From the IMG/VR virus record IMGVR_UViG_3300044726_000205, positions 1 to 35,564 of that record: DNA of 35,564 bases. One strand, given 5' to 3'. Below, one piece after another: positions 20,127 through 27,020 of this stretch. The notes beneath the pieces were generated by a model. The model made no database searches. It had not been told where the DNA came from and saw only the letters and a list, made by a program, of their open reading frames with translations. A program made the position numbers and the translations under genes. This DNA comes from a virus. The stretch's first letter is position 1. Each line of letters opens with the position of its first letter.

Positions 20127-20871
20127 TTGCGCCATCCAGACCGAGCGCACCGTCACGATCGGGACGGCGCGGGTTAAGCACATCTTGCCGCTCGTCCACA
20201 TCCAGCGGATTTCGGCAGCCGAAGCCGACGAGGAAACCCGAGAGCAAGGGATGCTCCGAAACTCTTTCGGGAAGGCCTGGAAGGACAACCCCGGATACGG
20301 GGCATTCCGGATCGACTTCGCCCGCCGGCTCCTCCGGGACGGGATGAACCCCGAGAAGGCGGCGGCCTATCTCGAACAACACCAGGCCGCCGGCACGTGG
20401 CCAGACCACGACTTCGGGAACGAGATCCGCTACTGGCGAGCTCGGGCGAACGGCGAGCGGGTGTGCGACGCGTGCCTGGAGATCCTGCCGCCGGCCCCGC
20501 CCTGCGACTGCGGGTGCCAGAAAGCCGCCCGCCCGGTTCCCGGCTTCGCACTCCTCGGTCGCTCCGCGGTGGCCTCGCTCGCGAGCGGAACCGTGGCGCC
20601 ATTGAGCCCGGCGCCCACCACCCGACCCGAACTACCAACCGCCGCGGGAATCGATCCTGGAGCCCCTGGCGCATCTAAGGCCACTGATCAAGAATTAGCC
20701 GCACTCTCCTGCCGGCACGGGATCGAGCTCGGCGTTCCTTGCCGGGAGTGCGCGGTCGAGGATGCTTATGACGGCAACCCCGCACCATTGACCGGCCAAG
20801 AATTGGCCGGCAGTGTTCCACGTGGAACACCCCCACCGGAGGAGATCAGCGACGATGACAACCCATTCTGA
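20119..20871 (+). CDS. Hypothetical replication-module protein with two Cys clusters and acidic tip
   Basis: The 250-residue protein has a folded helical N-terminal half (MLRNSFGKAWKDNPGYGAFR, IDFARRLLRDGMNPEKAAAY), a zinc-type cluster VCDACLEILPPAPPCDCGC, a Pro-rich linker, and a second cluster SCRHGIELGVPCRECAVED like that of the protein at 3330. It ends EISDDDNPF, close to SSB C-terminal tips. I favour the TTG at 20119 (GGGGGAG, 7-base spacing), overlapping the end of the replication gene; GTG 20092 is in frame. The parS-like palindrome is embedded near its 3' end. Confidence 0.7.
   Translation: MPSCAIQTERTVTIGTARVKHILPLVHIQRISAAEADEETREQGMLRNSFGKAWKDNPGYGAFRIDFARRLLRDGMNPEKAAAYLEQHQAAGTWPDHDFGNEIRYWRARANGERVCDACLEILPPAPPCDCGCQKAARPVPGFALLGRSAVASLASGTVAPLSPAPTTRPELPTAAGIDPGAPGASKATDQELAALSCRHGIELGVPCRECAVEDAYDGNPAPLTGQELAGSVPRGTPPPEEISDDDNPF
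20814..20829. promoter_or_regulatory. parS-like 16-bp perfect palindrome
   Basis: TGTTCCACGTGGAACA is a perfect palindrome identical to the Pseudomonas form of the chromosomal parS site bound by ParB (general consensus TGTTTCACGTGAAACA). It is read in the preceding gene as SVPRGT, so it is not an intergenic leftover. No second copy was found in the window. Confidence 0.65.
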
Positions 20872-21196
20872 ACAGCGAGACCTCTTCGATTCGGCTCGGG
20901 CGGAAGCCGCGCGCGACGAAGCGATCGCCATCGTCGCCATCGGGAAAGAGGAATTCCTGGCCGAAGCCCTCGACGCCGTCCGGCGGGTGGCCGAGCGGCG
21001 CGTGCTCTTCACGACCGACGACGTCAAGCGGGAGCTCCTGGACCGGGGGCCCGACGAGCAACGAGTCTGGGGGGCGATCATGATGCGGGCGAAGCGAGCG
21101 GGATGGATCGAAGCGACCACCGAGCACCGGCTCTCGGAGCGTGTCGCCTGCCACCGCCGGCCGCTTCGGGTCTGGCGGTCGAGGATTGCCACATGA
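20855..21196 (+). CDS. Hypothetical winged-helix-like protein (113 aa)
   Basis: After a helical start (ARAEAARDEAIAIVAIGKEE) the protein shows VLFTTDDVKRELLDRGPDE, then GAIMMRAKRAGWIEATTEH and a Arg-rich end (CHRRPLRVWRSR). The last two parts match a small HTH-like protein often seen in phage replication regions, where the 'AKRAGWI' helix precedes a beta wing. The ATG at 20855 overlaps the upstream gene by 17 bases, with GGAGGAG 10 bases upstream. Role unknown. Confidence 0.7.
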   Translation: MTTHSEQRDLFDSARAEAARDEAIAIVAIGKEEFLAEALDAVRRVAERRVLFTTDDVKRELLDRGPDEQRVWGAIMMRAKRAGWIEATTEHRLSERVACHRRPLRVWRSRIAT

Positions 21197-21378
21197 TCCG
21201 CGACACGTTCCAACTCCGGCCGTTGTGCCACCCGGCCGCCGACGTCGTCGTCCGATGGTCGATCGGATCGGACCTCTTCGATGTCCACTGCGCAACCTGC
21301 TCGCGACCGATGTTTCAAGTCGCGTGGCCGATCAATCGCGGGGCGCGCACGACCCGCCATCCGAAGAGGCGAGGATGA
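21193..21378 (+). CDS. Small Cys/His protein (61 aa)
   Basis: The 61-residue product has LCHPAADVVVRW and FDVHCATCSRPMFQVAW, so a possible Cys/His zinc site on a beta framework, and a basic tail (NRGARTTRHPKRRG). The ATG overlaps the preceding gene by four bases. Function unknown. Confidence 0.6.
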   Translation: MIRDTFQLRPLCHPAADVVVRWSIGSDLFDVHCATCSRPMFQVAWPINRGARTTRHPKRRG

Positions 21379-21863
21379 GCTACATCTCCTCCGATCCGTG
21401 TCGCTTCTGGTTGCGCGCAAGTGTTGGCGGGCCACCCTGCGCCTACGGGAGCAAGGTCCCCGGCCGCACAAAGGCGGGGAAGCTCTTCGTCCGAAACGCC
21501 AACGCGAGCGGCGTGCGCGAGTGGCAGGACGCGATGAGGAAGGCGATGCAACAGTGCCTCGACGATCTCATGCTCGACCCGGTCGTCCTCCCGTTCCGAC
21601 AAGGAAAGGCCGTCCGCTTTACCGTGGTCGCCTATCTCGCGCGTCCGAAGAGTCATTTCCGGAAGGATGGTTCGCTCACGAAGGCGGGGATCGGAGCGCT
21701 CCCCACCCGCAAGCCGGATGGGGATAAGCTCCAGCGGATCGCCGCCGATTGCGGGACGGGCATCTGGTATTTCGACGACGCGCAAATCACGCAATGGGGA
21801 TGCGAGAAGCGTTGGAGCGATGGATTCGAACGAACGGAAGTCGAGGCCTCCGATGCAAGTTGA
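21375..21863 (+). CDS. RusA-family Holliday-junction resolvase
   Basis: RusA enzymes cut four-way junctions made during recombination or replication. The 162-residue protein carries the core pattern KPDGDKLQRIAADCGTGIWY (from residue 113) and FDDAQITQWGCEKRW (about 133-147), corresponding to the RusA 'KPDlDNL.K...D.L.......DD.QV......K' signature, with the acidic residues of the metal site. The preceding strands include VRFTVVAYLARPKSHFR. It pairs logically with the ERF protein upstream. The ATG at 21375 overlaps the previous stop as ATGA. Confidence 0.82.
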   Translation: MSYISSDPCRFWLRASVGGPPCAYGSKVPGRTKAGKLFVRNANASGVREWQDAMRKAMQQCLDDLMLDPVVLPFRQGKAVRFTVVAYLARPKSHFRKDGSLTKAGIGALPTRKPDGDKLQRIAADCGTGIWYFDDAQITQWGCEKRWSDGFERTEVEASDAS

Positions 21864-22227
21864 CGTCGAGCGGGACATCCCGCGCTTGCGATTCAGGTTC
21901 TACGTTACGATCCCCGAGGATGAGCTTGAAGCACTCGACGACGCGCTCTACCATGAGGCCAAGCGTCTCTCGACTACCGGCCGCGATCTCTCGCCGGCCG
22001 AGATGCTGCGCGTGATCGAGATCGCCCGCGAGCACCTGATGAACGTGCTCGGCATCTATCCATCCAATCCGTATGCCCCGACCGCTTCGGATCATCTGCC
22101 GTGCATTGTGGGCCCAATCTTCGCCGCGCGCGGGTCGGGGATCGCCGGGTCATCGCCGGACTACACGACGGTGATCGTCCGCGAAAAACTCGACAAGCGC
22201 CCGTGGTGGCGGAGGCTCTTCCGATGA
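21853..22227 (+). CDS. Hypothetical protein (124 aa)
   Basis: The first 30 residues (VDVERDIPRLRFRFYVTIPE) form a probable strand pair, followed by a helix-rich region (LEALDDALYHEAKRLSTTGR, EMLRVIEIAREHLMNVLG) and a basic end (KLDKRPWWRRLFR). The start at 21853 has GAGG 6 bases upstream; ATG 21820 is also in frame. Function unknown. Confidence 0.65.
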   Translation: MQVDVERDIPRLRFRFYVTIPEDELEALDDALYHEAKRLSTTGRDLSPAEMLRVIEIAREHLMNVLGIYPSNPYAPTASDHLPCIVGPIFAARGSGIAGSSPDYTTVIVREKLDKRPWWRRLFR

Positions 22228-22430
22228 CGATGGCCAAGTATGCCGCCTATCGCGACGCGTTCACGCGCGGTCGGATCGTCGAGCATGCGCGAGCCGTGGA
22301 GATCTTGCTCGGCATCGCCTTGTGGCCCGACCCGCCGTGCTGGTGCTTGGATCAAGGCGAGCACTCGGAAGCCTGCGAAGCCGCCCGCGCCTACATCGCC
22401 GAATTCGCCAAATACGCCGAGGGACTATGA
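22224..22430 (+). CDS. Small hypothetical protein (68 aa)
   Basis: A helical protein starting MTMAKYAAYRDAFTRGRIVE with a central WPDPPCWCLDQGEHSEAC segment and ending AEFAKYAEGL. The last residues are nearly the same as the end of the next protein, since a 17-base sequence is repeated (22404-22420 and 22715-22731). ATGA overlap at its start. Function unknown. Confidence 0.65.
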   Translation: MTMAKYAAYRDAFTRGRIVEHARAVEILLGIALWPDPPCWCLDQGEHSEACEAARAYIAEFAKYAEGL

Positions 22431-22753
22431 TGAGCGATCCCATCGCGTGCATTCATGCCGCCGACGCCGAGCTCAATAGGCTCGCCGATGAGGCGAACGC
22501 GAAGATACGCGCGACCAACCAAGCGCTTCAAAGTTGTCACATGGCCTACCCGGCGGGATCGTTGCAGAGCCGTTGGCAGATGAGCCGTGACGGACTAAGT
22601 TGGAACGAGACCACGACCACATGGCAACTCCACTGGATGGGCCGGCCGTTGCTAGAGTGTAATCGCATGAACCGAATTCAGGGAGCGAAGCGGATCGATG
22701 ACTTTCTTGTAGCCTTCGCCAAATACGCCGAAGAGCAAGCGAGCGAGGGATGA
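22430..22753 (+). CDS. Hypothetical protein containing a copy of a terL-derived 32-bp repeat
   Basis: The 107-residue chain has a helical start (ADAELNRLADEANAKIRATN), a middle with MAYPAGSLQSRWQMSRDGLS and TTTTWQLHWMGRPLLECNR, and an end DDFLVAFAKYAEEQ. Residues around PAGSLQSRWQ are encoded by the 32-bp repeat also found in terL. ATGs at 22427 and 22430 overlap the previous stop. No family is recognised. Confidence 0.65.
   Translation: MSDPIACIHAADAELNRLADEANAKIRATNQALQSCHMAYPAGSLQSRWQMSRDGLSWNETTTTWQLHWMGRPLLECNRMNRIQGAKRIDDFLVAFAKYAEEQASEG
22548..22579. repeat. 32-bp perfect direct repeat, copy 2
   Basis: Identical on the top strand to 6492-6523 inside terL. Flanking bases differ immediately on both sides. 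Here it is read on the plus strand within a small early gene. Confidence 0.9.
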
Positions 22754-22989
22754 ACGCGCTCTCGCGATTCCTGAAACGGACGAGCATCTGGTACTGCTAT
22801 CACCACTGGCACCCGACCGGCGACACGCGCGGGAAGCATGAGGATTGGACGTGCCGATCGAAGCGCGAAGCCGAGTGTCAATGGGAATGCTGCATCTGTG
22901 GACGGCGCGAATGGATGCCATCGTTCGTCCGCGTCGGAGGGTTCATTATGCCTCTCTCGGGAAGGATCGCCGAGAAGTCGCACCGATGA
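22750..22989 (+). CDS. Cys/His-rich small protein (79 aa)
   Basis: The protein contains WYCYHHWHPTGD, DWTCRSKREAECQWECCICG and an ending basic tail. The cysteine and histidine clusters suggest a zinc ribbon or treble clef. The start overlaps the previous stop as ATGA. Function unknown. Confidence 0.65.
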   Translation: MNALSRFLKRTSIWYCYHHWHPTGDTRGKHEDWTCRSKREAECQWECCICGRREWMPSFVRVGGFIMPLSGRIAEKSHR

Positions 22990-23429
22990 AGGCCGTTGTC
23001 ATTGATCGCTGGCTCACGTTCTGCCGGCACTGCACGCGGCGTGCGACATGGAACGGGCCGAGCGCGCCACGCGAGCATCGATGTCCCGCTCTCGGTCCCG
23101 AAGCCGTCGCCGGGTTCGAATCCGTCGCCCGAATCACGTGGCGGTATCTCCCCTCGCGGGGCAACTGCCGGCAGGCCGAGCCACGGCATATCCCCGCACT
23201 CCCCGAGCCGAAGCCCGGCGAGTGCTCGTGGGCTTGTCGGGGATCCCTCTCCCCCATCTGCTACTGCCCTGGATGCGGAGGAGCGGAGCACGGCATCCTC
23301 AACATCGCGACCGAGAACACGGTCGTCGCCCACATCCATCTTCCCCGCGAGGAGCCCGACATCATCGATCAGATCATCGCGCGCACACCCGGCCACGACT
23401 ACCCACGACGAGCGAGGAAGAGCACATGA
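22986..23429 (+). CDS. Cys-rich hypothetical protein (147 aa)
   Basis: The N-terminal part has FCRHCTRRATWNG; the middle has ECSWACRGSLSPICYCPGCG followed by GAEHGILN. At least eight cysteines and two histidines could form two zinc sites. The C-terminus is acidic, then basic (DEPDIIDQ-like region and RRARKST). The CYCPGCGG..HG block resembles part of small phage zinc proteins. ATGA overlaps join it to both neighbours. Role unknown. Confidence 0.65.
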   Translation: MKAVVIDRWLTFCRHCTRRATWNGPSAPREHRCPALGPEAVAGFESVARITWRYLPSRGNCRQAEPRHIPALPEPKPGECSWACRGSLSPICYCPGCGGAEHGILNIATENTVVAHIHLPREEPDIIDQIIARTPGHDYPRRARKST

Positions 23430-23641
23430 CCAAAGCCGAGGCCGGTAGCACTCTTGTGAGCATTCTTTTCCAGGCGAACATCTCAACGTCCGGTCAAGTG
23501 ACGGCACTCCTGCTCGGATTCGCCGAAGCAGTCGACGGCGGCCGCGAGGAAGTCGAAGATCTGAATTGGGATGCCGGCGTTGTTTTCGTGCGCGATTTTG
23601 TCGCCGAGGCAAACCGGCATCGCATGGGAACGACGACGTGA
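23426..23641 (+). CDS. Small hypothetical protein (71 aa)
   Basis: MTKAEAGSTLVSILFQANIS begins a mostly helical protein with TALLLGFAEAVDGGREEVED and FVRDFVAEANRHRMG. It lacks cysteines, unlike its neighbours. It overlaps both adjacent genes by four bases. Not recognised. Confidence 0.65.
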   Translation: MTKAEAGSTLVSILFQANISTSGQVTALLLGFAEAVDGGREEVEDLNWDAGVVFVRDFVAEANRHRMGTTT

Positions 23642-24132
23642 GCAAACCGAAGCCCTACTTCGTGCGCGACGTCGACGACGGAGGGCACATAGCTTGCTCC
23701 CGCCCGAAGGTGCGACTCTACGGGACGGAGCAACCGCTCGGCGATCAAATGATTGGCACTCGTCCATATTGGGTCGAGTGCGTTCACTGCGGCGCTCGCT
23801 CCGCCAATCATGCCAGCGCGAGCGGTGCATTGATGCTGTGGAATCAAGCTTGGCCAAGGCCCGGGGAATTGTCGGTCCCCGACGAGCGAGCGCTGGCCGA
23901 GGACCGGATTGCGGCCAAACTAGAGGATGCTTGGAACAGCCGTAGCGATGAGCCGAGCCCAAGCTATTTCATCGGGGATGTCGTGAAGCTCGTCGCCGAC
24001 GAAATCACGAAGGCGTGCTTCGGCGTAGAGATAAACATCGAATCGGTGATGGGGGAGGAGACCACGATCGCCGTAACCATCCCCTGGCACCTGGTCTGCA
24101 AGGACGAACCAACCGAGAAGAGGAGCACATGA
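23638..24132 (+). CDS. Lar-like zinc-ribbon protein (164 aa)
   Basis: The segment YWVECVHCGARSANHASASG followed by ALMLWNQAW strongly resembles the second half of Lar restriction-alleviation proteins ('V.C..CG..........A...WN.R'). The first CPxCG pair of Lar is not obvious; only one Cys (IACSRP) lies before it. Lar proteins modify type I restriction activity to protect phage DNA. The C-terminal 80 residues (FIGDVVKLVADEITKACFG, then IAVTIPWHLVCKDE) are unassigned. Starts at GTG overlapping the previous stop as GTGA. Confidence 0.55.
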   Translation: MSKPKPYFVRDVDDGGHIACSRPKVRLYGTEQPLGDQMIGTRPYWVECVHCGARSANHASASGALMLWNQAWPRPGELSVPDERALAEDRIAAKLEDAWNSRSDEPSPSYFIGDVVKLVADEITKACFGVEINIESVMGEETTIAVTIPWHLVCKDEPTEKRST

Positions 24133-24620
24133 CCCTGTCGAGTCCCGAGGATTTTCTGCCCACAGCGGCACAGATTTCATCGCTCACGCGCGACGCGCGG
24201 CACGAGCCCGTCATCTTCAACGTCTACTTCACGGACCCCAACGGCAAGGCCGAATCGCTCTTCTGCGATCACATTGAATTCTACGAAGTCCTGCCGGCGA
24301 AGGTCGGCGCGCCGGGGATCGCCAAGATGGAGTGCTACATGTTCCGCGGCGCTCGGATTGAAATCGTCGGCCGGCAAGCGGGCGGGGATCTGGTCTCGCG
24401 CTCGATCAAGATCGCAGGCCCGATCTTCAAGAGCAAAGCGACCATCTTCTCGGCCGTGATGGTAGCACCGCCCTACTGGTGGAACCGCGTTCTAGAGAAT
24501 CCGACGCCCGAGCGGATCGCGCAGGTGCTCGCCGGCATCGACCCCGATGCGGTCAAGGCCAAGGCCGACCCGCAACCCCTGGAGCTCGTGACGCTGGAAC
24601 CGACGGATCCGGCCGAATGA
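24129..24620 (+). CDS. Hypothetical protein upstream of helicase (163 aa)
   Basis: A beta-rich protein: PVIFNVYFTDPNGKAESLF, CDHIEFYEVLPAKVG, MECYMFRGARIEIVGRQ and SIKIAGPIFKSKATIF alternate as strands. A helical C-terminus (TPERIAQVLAGIDPDAVKAK) follows. The layout may be an OB-like or PH-like barrel, but this is unproven. It overlaps the helicase gene by four bases, so it may assist that enzyme. Confidence 0.65.
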   Translation: MTLSSPEDFLPTAAQISSLTRDARHEPVIFNVYFTDPNGKAESLFCDHIEFYEVLPAKVGAPGIAKMECYMFRGARIEIVGRQAGGDLVSRSIKIAGPIFKSKATIFSAVMVAPPYWWNRVLENPTPERIAQVLAGIDPDAVKAKADPQPLELVTLEPTDPAE

Positions 24621-26017
24621 GCGAGTATTCGGCGTTCCTTGATCGCAAGGCACAGCTCGGTGGCGATCACGGCTTTGAACCAAAGTGGATGCCGGACTTT
24701 CTTTTCGACTTCCAGCGCGTGCTCGTCGAGTGGGCCCTCCGGCGAGGACGCGCTGCGATCTTTGCCGATTGTGGACTCGGCAAAACGCCGATGCAGCTGG
24801 TGTGGGCGGAGAACGTGGTCCGCCGCACCGCGCGGCCCGTGCTCATCGCAACCCCGCTAGCTGTCACCTACCAGCTTCTCCGCGAGGCCGAGAAGTTTGG
24901 GATTGATGCCGTCCGCGTGGTCGATGGCCAGATCCCTAATGACGCGCGCGTGGTCGTCACGAACTACGAACGGTTGGATCACTTTCGGTCGAGCGACTTC
25001 TCGGGCATGGTCTGCGACGAGTCATCGATCCTCAAAAACTTCGACGGCGTTAGGCGCTCCACTATCACCGAGATGATGCGCCGATTACCCTATCGCTTGC
25101 TCTGCACGGCGACGGCCGCCCCCAACGATTACATAGAGCTCGGTACCAGCAGCGAAGCGCTAGGCGAACTCGGCCACATGGACATGTTGGGTCGGTTCTT
25201 TCGGAACCAGAACAACAATGCAACTGATACCAGGGGGCATTGGCGCGGGCATTCGGCGCCTCGCATGTACGAGCAAAAGCAGTGGCGCTTCAAGGGCCAC
25301 GCTGAACTCCCGTTCTGGCGGTGGGTATGCTCGTGGGCGCGCGCAGTGCGACGACCATCGGATCTCGGCTTCCCGGACGAGCGCTTTGTCCTCCCCTCGA
25401 TCGAAGAGCACGAATACGTGGTAACAGCCCGCACGCCCCGCCCCGATATGCTCTTCGATCTCCCTGCCGTTGGACTCCATGAGCAACGGGAAGAGCGGCG
25501 ACGGACGATCCAAGAGCGTTGCGAGCGGGTAGCGGAACTGGTCCAGCACAATCACCAAGCACTCGTCTGGTGCCACTTGAACCCCGAAGGCGATCTCCTG
25601 GCCGATCTGATTCCGGATGCTCTCCAGGTTGCCGGTGGTGATTCGGACGATGCCAAGGAAGAGCGATTGATCGCCTTCGCGAACGGCGAACTCCGGGTGC
25701 TCGTGACGAAGCCGAAGATAGGTGCATGGGGGCTCAACCTACAGCGCTGCGCCCATGTGACCTTCTTCCCTTCCCATAGCTACGAGCAGTATTATCAGGG
25801 GGTCCGACGCTGCTGGCGATACGGGCAAACGAAACCCGTCCGCGTCGACGTGATTTCGACCGAAGGGGAACGCGGGGTGCTCGCGAACCTACGCCGGAAG
25901 GCGGCTCAAGCCGATCGCATGTTCTCCTCGCTCGTGGCCGAGATGAATTCAGCGCTCGCGATCAAGCGATCAGCCTACGAGAATACGCAACCCACGGAGG
26001 CCCCAACATGGCTGTAA
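24617..26017 (+). CDS. SNF2-type superfamily 2 helicase/ATPase
   Basis: The 466-residue protein has Walker A ADCGLGKT (50-57), a DEAD-box variant VCDES (132-136), motif III TATAAPN (164-170), and a C-terminal helicase lobe with AWGLNLQ and QGVRRCWRYGQ, which corresponds to SNF2 motif VI (Q..R..R.GQ). This is a DNA translocase of the SNF2-like kind that phages use in replication or DNA protection. It is followed, with a 10-base overlap, by a DNA methyltransferase; the pair recurs in phages. The ATG at 24617 overlaps the previous stop as ATGA. Confidence 0.9.
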   Translation: MSEYSAFLDRKAQLGGDHGFEPKWMPDFLFDFQRVLVEWALRRGRAAIFADCGLGKTPMQLVWAENVVRRTARPVLIATPLAVTYQLLREAEKFGIDAVRVVDGQIPNDARVVVTNYERLDHFRSSDFSGMVCDESSILKNFDGVRRSTITEMMRRLPYRLLCTATAAPNDYIELGTSSEALGELGHMDMLGRFFRNQNNNATDTRGHWRGHSAPRMYEQKQWRFKGHAELPFWRWVCSWARAVRRPSDLGFPDERFVLPSIEEHEYVVTARTPRPDMLFDLPAVGLHEQREERRRTIQERCERVAELVQHNHQALVWCHLNPEGDLLADLIPDALQVAGGDSDDAKEERLIAFANGELRVLVTKPKIGAWGLNLQRCAHVTFFPSHSYEQYYQGVRRCWRYGQTKPVRVDVISTEGERGVLANLRRKAAQADRMFSSLVAEMNSALAIKRSAYENTQPTEAPTWL

Positions 26018-26967
26018 TAGATCAAGCGATTACCGAACGGTATGCGGTCTATCTCGGTGACTGCATGGAAGTGATGCCGACCTTCCCGGAATCGTCCGTC
26101 CATCTCTCGGTCTACTCGCCACCATTCGCCGGGCTCTATCACTATTCGAGCTCCGACCGCGACCTCTCGAACTGCCGGAGCTACGAGGAGTTTTTCGAGC
26201 ACTATGCGTTCGTCGTTCAAGATCTCTTTCGGTTGACGATACCGGGCCGCTTGACCGGCGTCCACTGCATGGACGTCCCATCCTCGAACACGGGATGCGA
26301 CTTCCTCCGCGACTTTCCCGGAGACATCATCCGGCTCCACGAGAAGATCGGTTTCCGCTACGTCGCGCGGTACTCGGTCTGGAAAGAACCGCTCGGTGTG
26401 CGTAACCGAACGATGGCCAAGAACCTCGCGCACAAGTCGATCGTCGATGATTCGAGTCGGTGCTCCGTCGCTTCCGCCGATTATCTCCTCATGTTCCGCC
26501 GGGCCGGCGAGAATCCTTTGCCCATCGCGCACCCGGTCGGTCTCACCGAGTACGCTGGATCAAGATCGATCCCATCGGATGTGCTGCCGTTCCGTGGCTA
26601 CCAGGGCAATCAAATCGAGAACCGCTACTCGCATTGGATCTGGAGACAGTACGCGTCCGCCTTTTGGGATGATGTACGTATCGATCGCGTCCTTCCCTAC
26701 AAGGAAGCCCGCGATGCCGAAGATGAGAAGCACGTCCATCCGCTCCAACTTGACGTGATCGACCGTTGCCTTACCCTTTGGAGCAATCCCGGCGAGATCG
26801 TGTTGACGCCGTTCATGGGTGTGGGATCAGAAGTCTACTCCGCCGTCCGGATGGGGCGAAAAGGGATCGGAGTCGAGCTCAAGGAGTCCTACTACCGGCA
26901 GGCCCTCAAGAACGTTGAAGAGGCAGCCAAGTCGGACATCCAATCGCAGTCGGAAATGTTCAGATAG
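26008..26967 (+). CDS. Site-specific DNA methyltransferase (beta-class, N4-cytosine or N6-adenine)
   Basis: The 319-residue enzyme has catalytic motif IV SPPF at residues 37-40 and AdoMet motif I TPFMGVGSE at about 267-275, the IV-before-I order of beta-class DNA methyltransferases. S-P-P-[FWY] is most common in N4-cytosine enzymes. Further family features are WKEPLGVRNRTMAKNLAHKS and the final GIGVELKESYYRQA strand/helix. No restriction enzyme gene is nearby, so it probably protects phage DNA or acts with the helicase. The ATG has GGAGG 7 bases upstream and overlaps the helicase end by 10 bases. Confidence 0.9.
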   Translation: MAVIDQAITERYAVYLGDCMEVMPTFPESSVHLSVYSPPFAGLYHYSSSDRDLSNCRSYEEFFEHYAFVVQDLFRLTIPGRLTGVHCMDVPSSNTGCDFLRDFPGDIIRLHEKIGFRYVARYSVWKEPLGVRNRTMAKNLAHKSIVDDSSRCSVASADYLLMFRRAGENPLPIAHPVGLTEYAGSRSIPSDVLPFRGYQGNQIENRYSHWIWRQYASAFWDDVRIDRVLPYKEARDAEDEKHVHPLQLDVIDRCLTLWSNPGEIVLTPFMGVGSEVYSAVRMGRKGIGVELKESYYRQALKNVEEAAKSDIQSQSEMFR

Positions 26968-26973
26968 CAAAGA

Positions 26974-26995
26974 GGGCCCGGATCACTCCGGGCCC
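26974..26995. terminator. Hairpin terminator between converging operons
   Basis: GGGCCCGG and CCGGGCCC pair perfectly around a six-base loop. It sits 7 bases after the methyltransferase stop and 25 bases before the stop of the opposing gene at 27021, so it can serve both strands. On the minus strand it is followed by TCTTTGCT. Confidence 0.75.
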
Positions 26996-27020
26996 CCCTC
27001 CGCTCCGCCCGTGAGGAGCC

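Noticed and set aside
23110-23130. GGGTTCGAATCC, like a tRNA T-loop
   Set aside because: The flanking bases do not form the T-stem or a cloverleaf, and the stretch is inside a coding gene.
24085-24100. Plus-strand TGGCAC...CTGCA, similar to a sigma-54 site
   Set aside because: It has C instead of G at the seventh position, lacks the extra GCAATG/GGG pattern of the three leftward copies, and is inside a coding gene.
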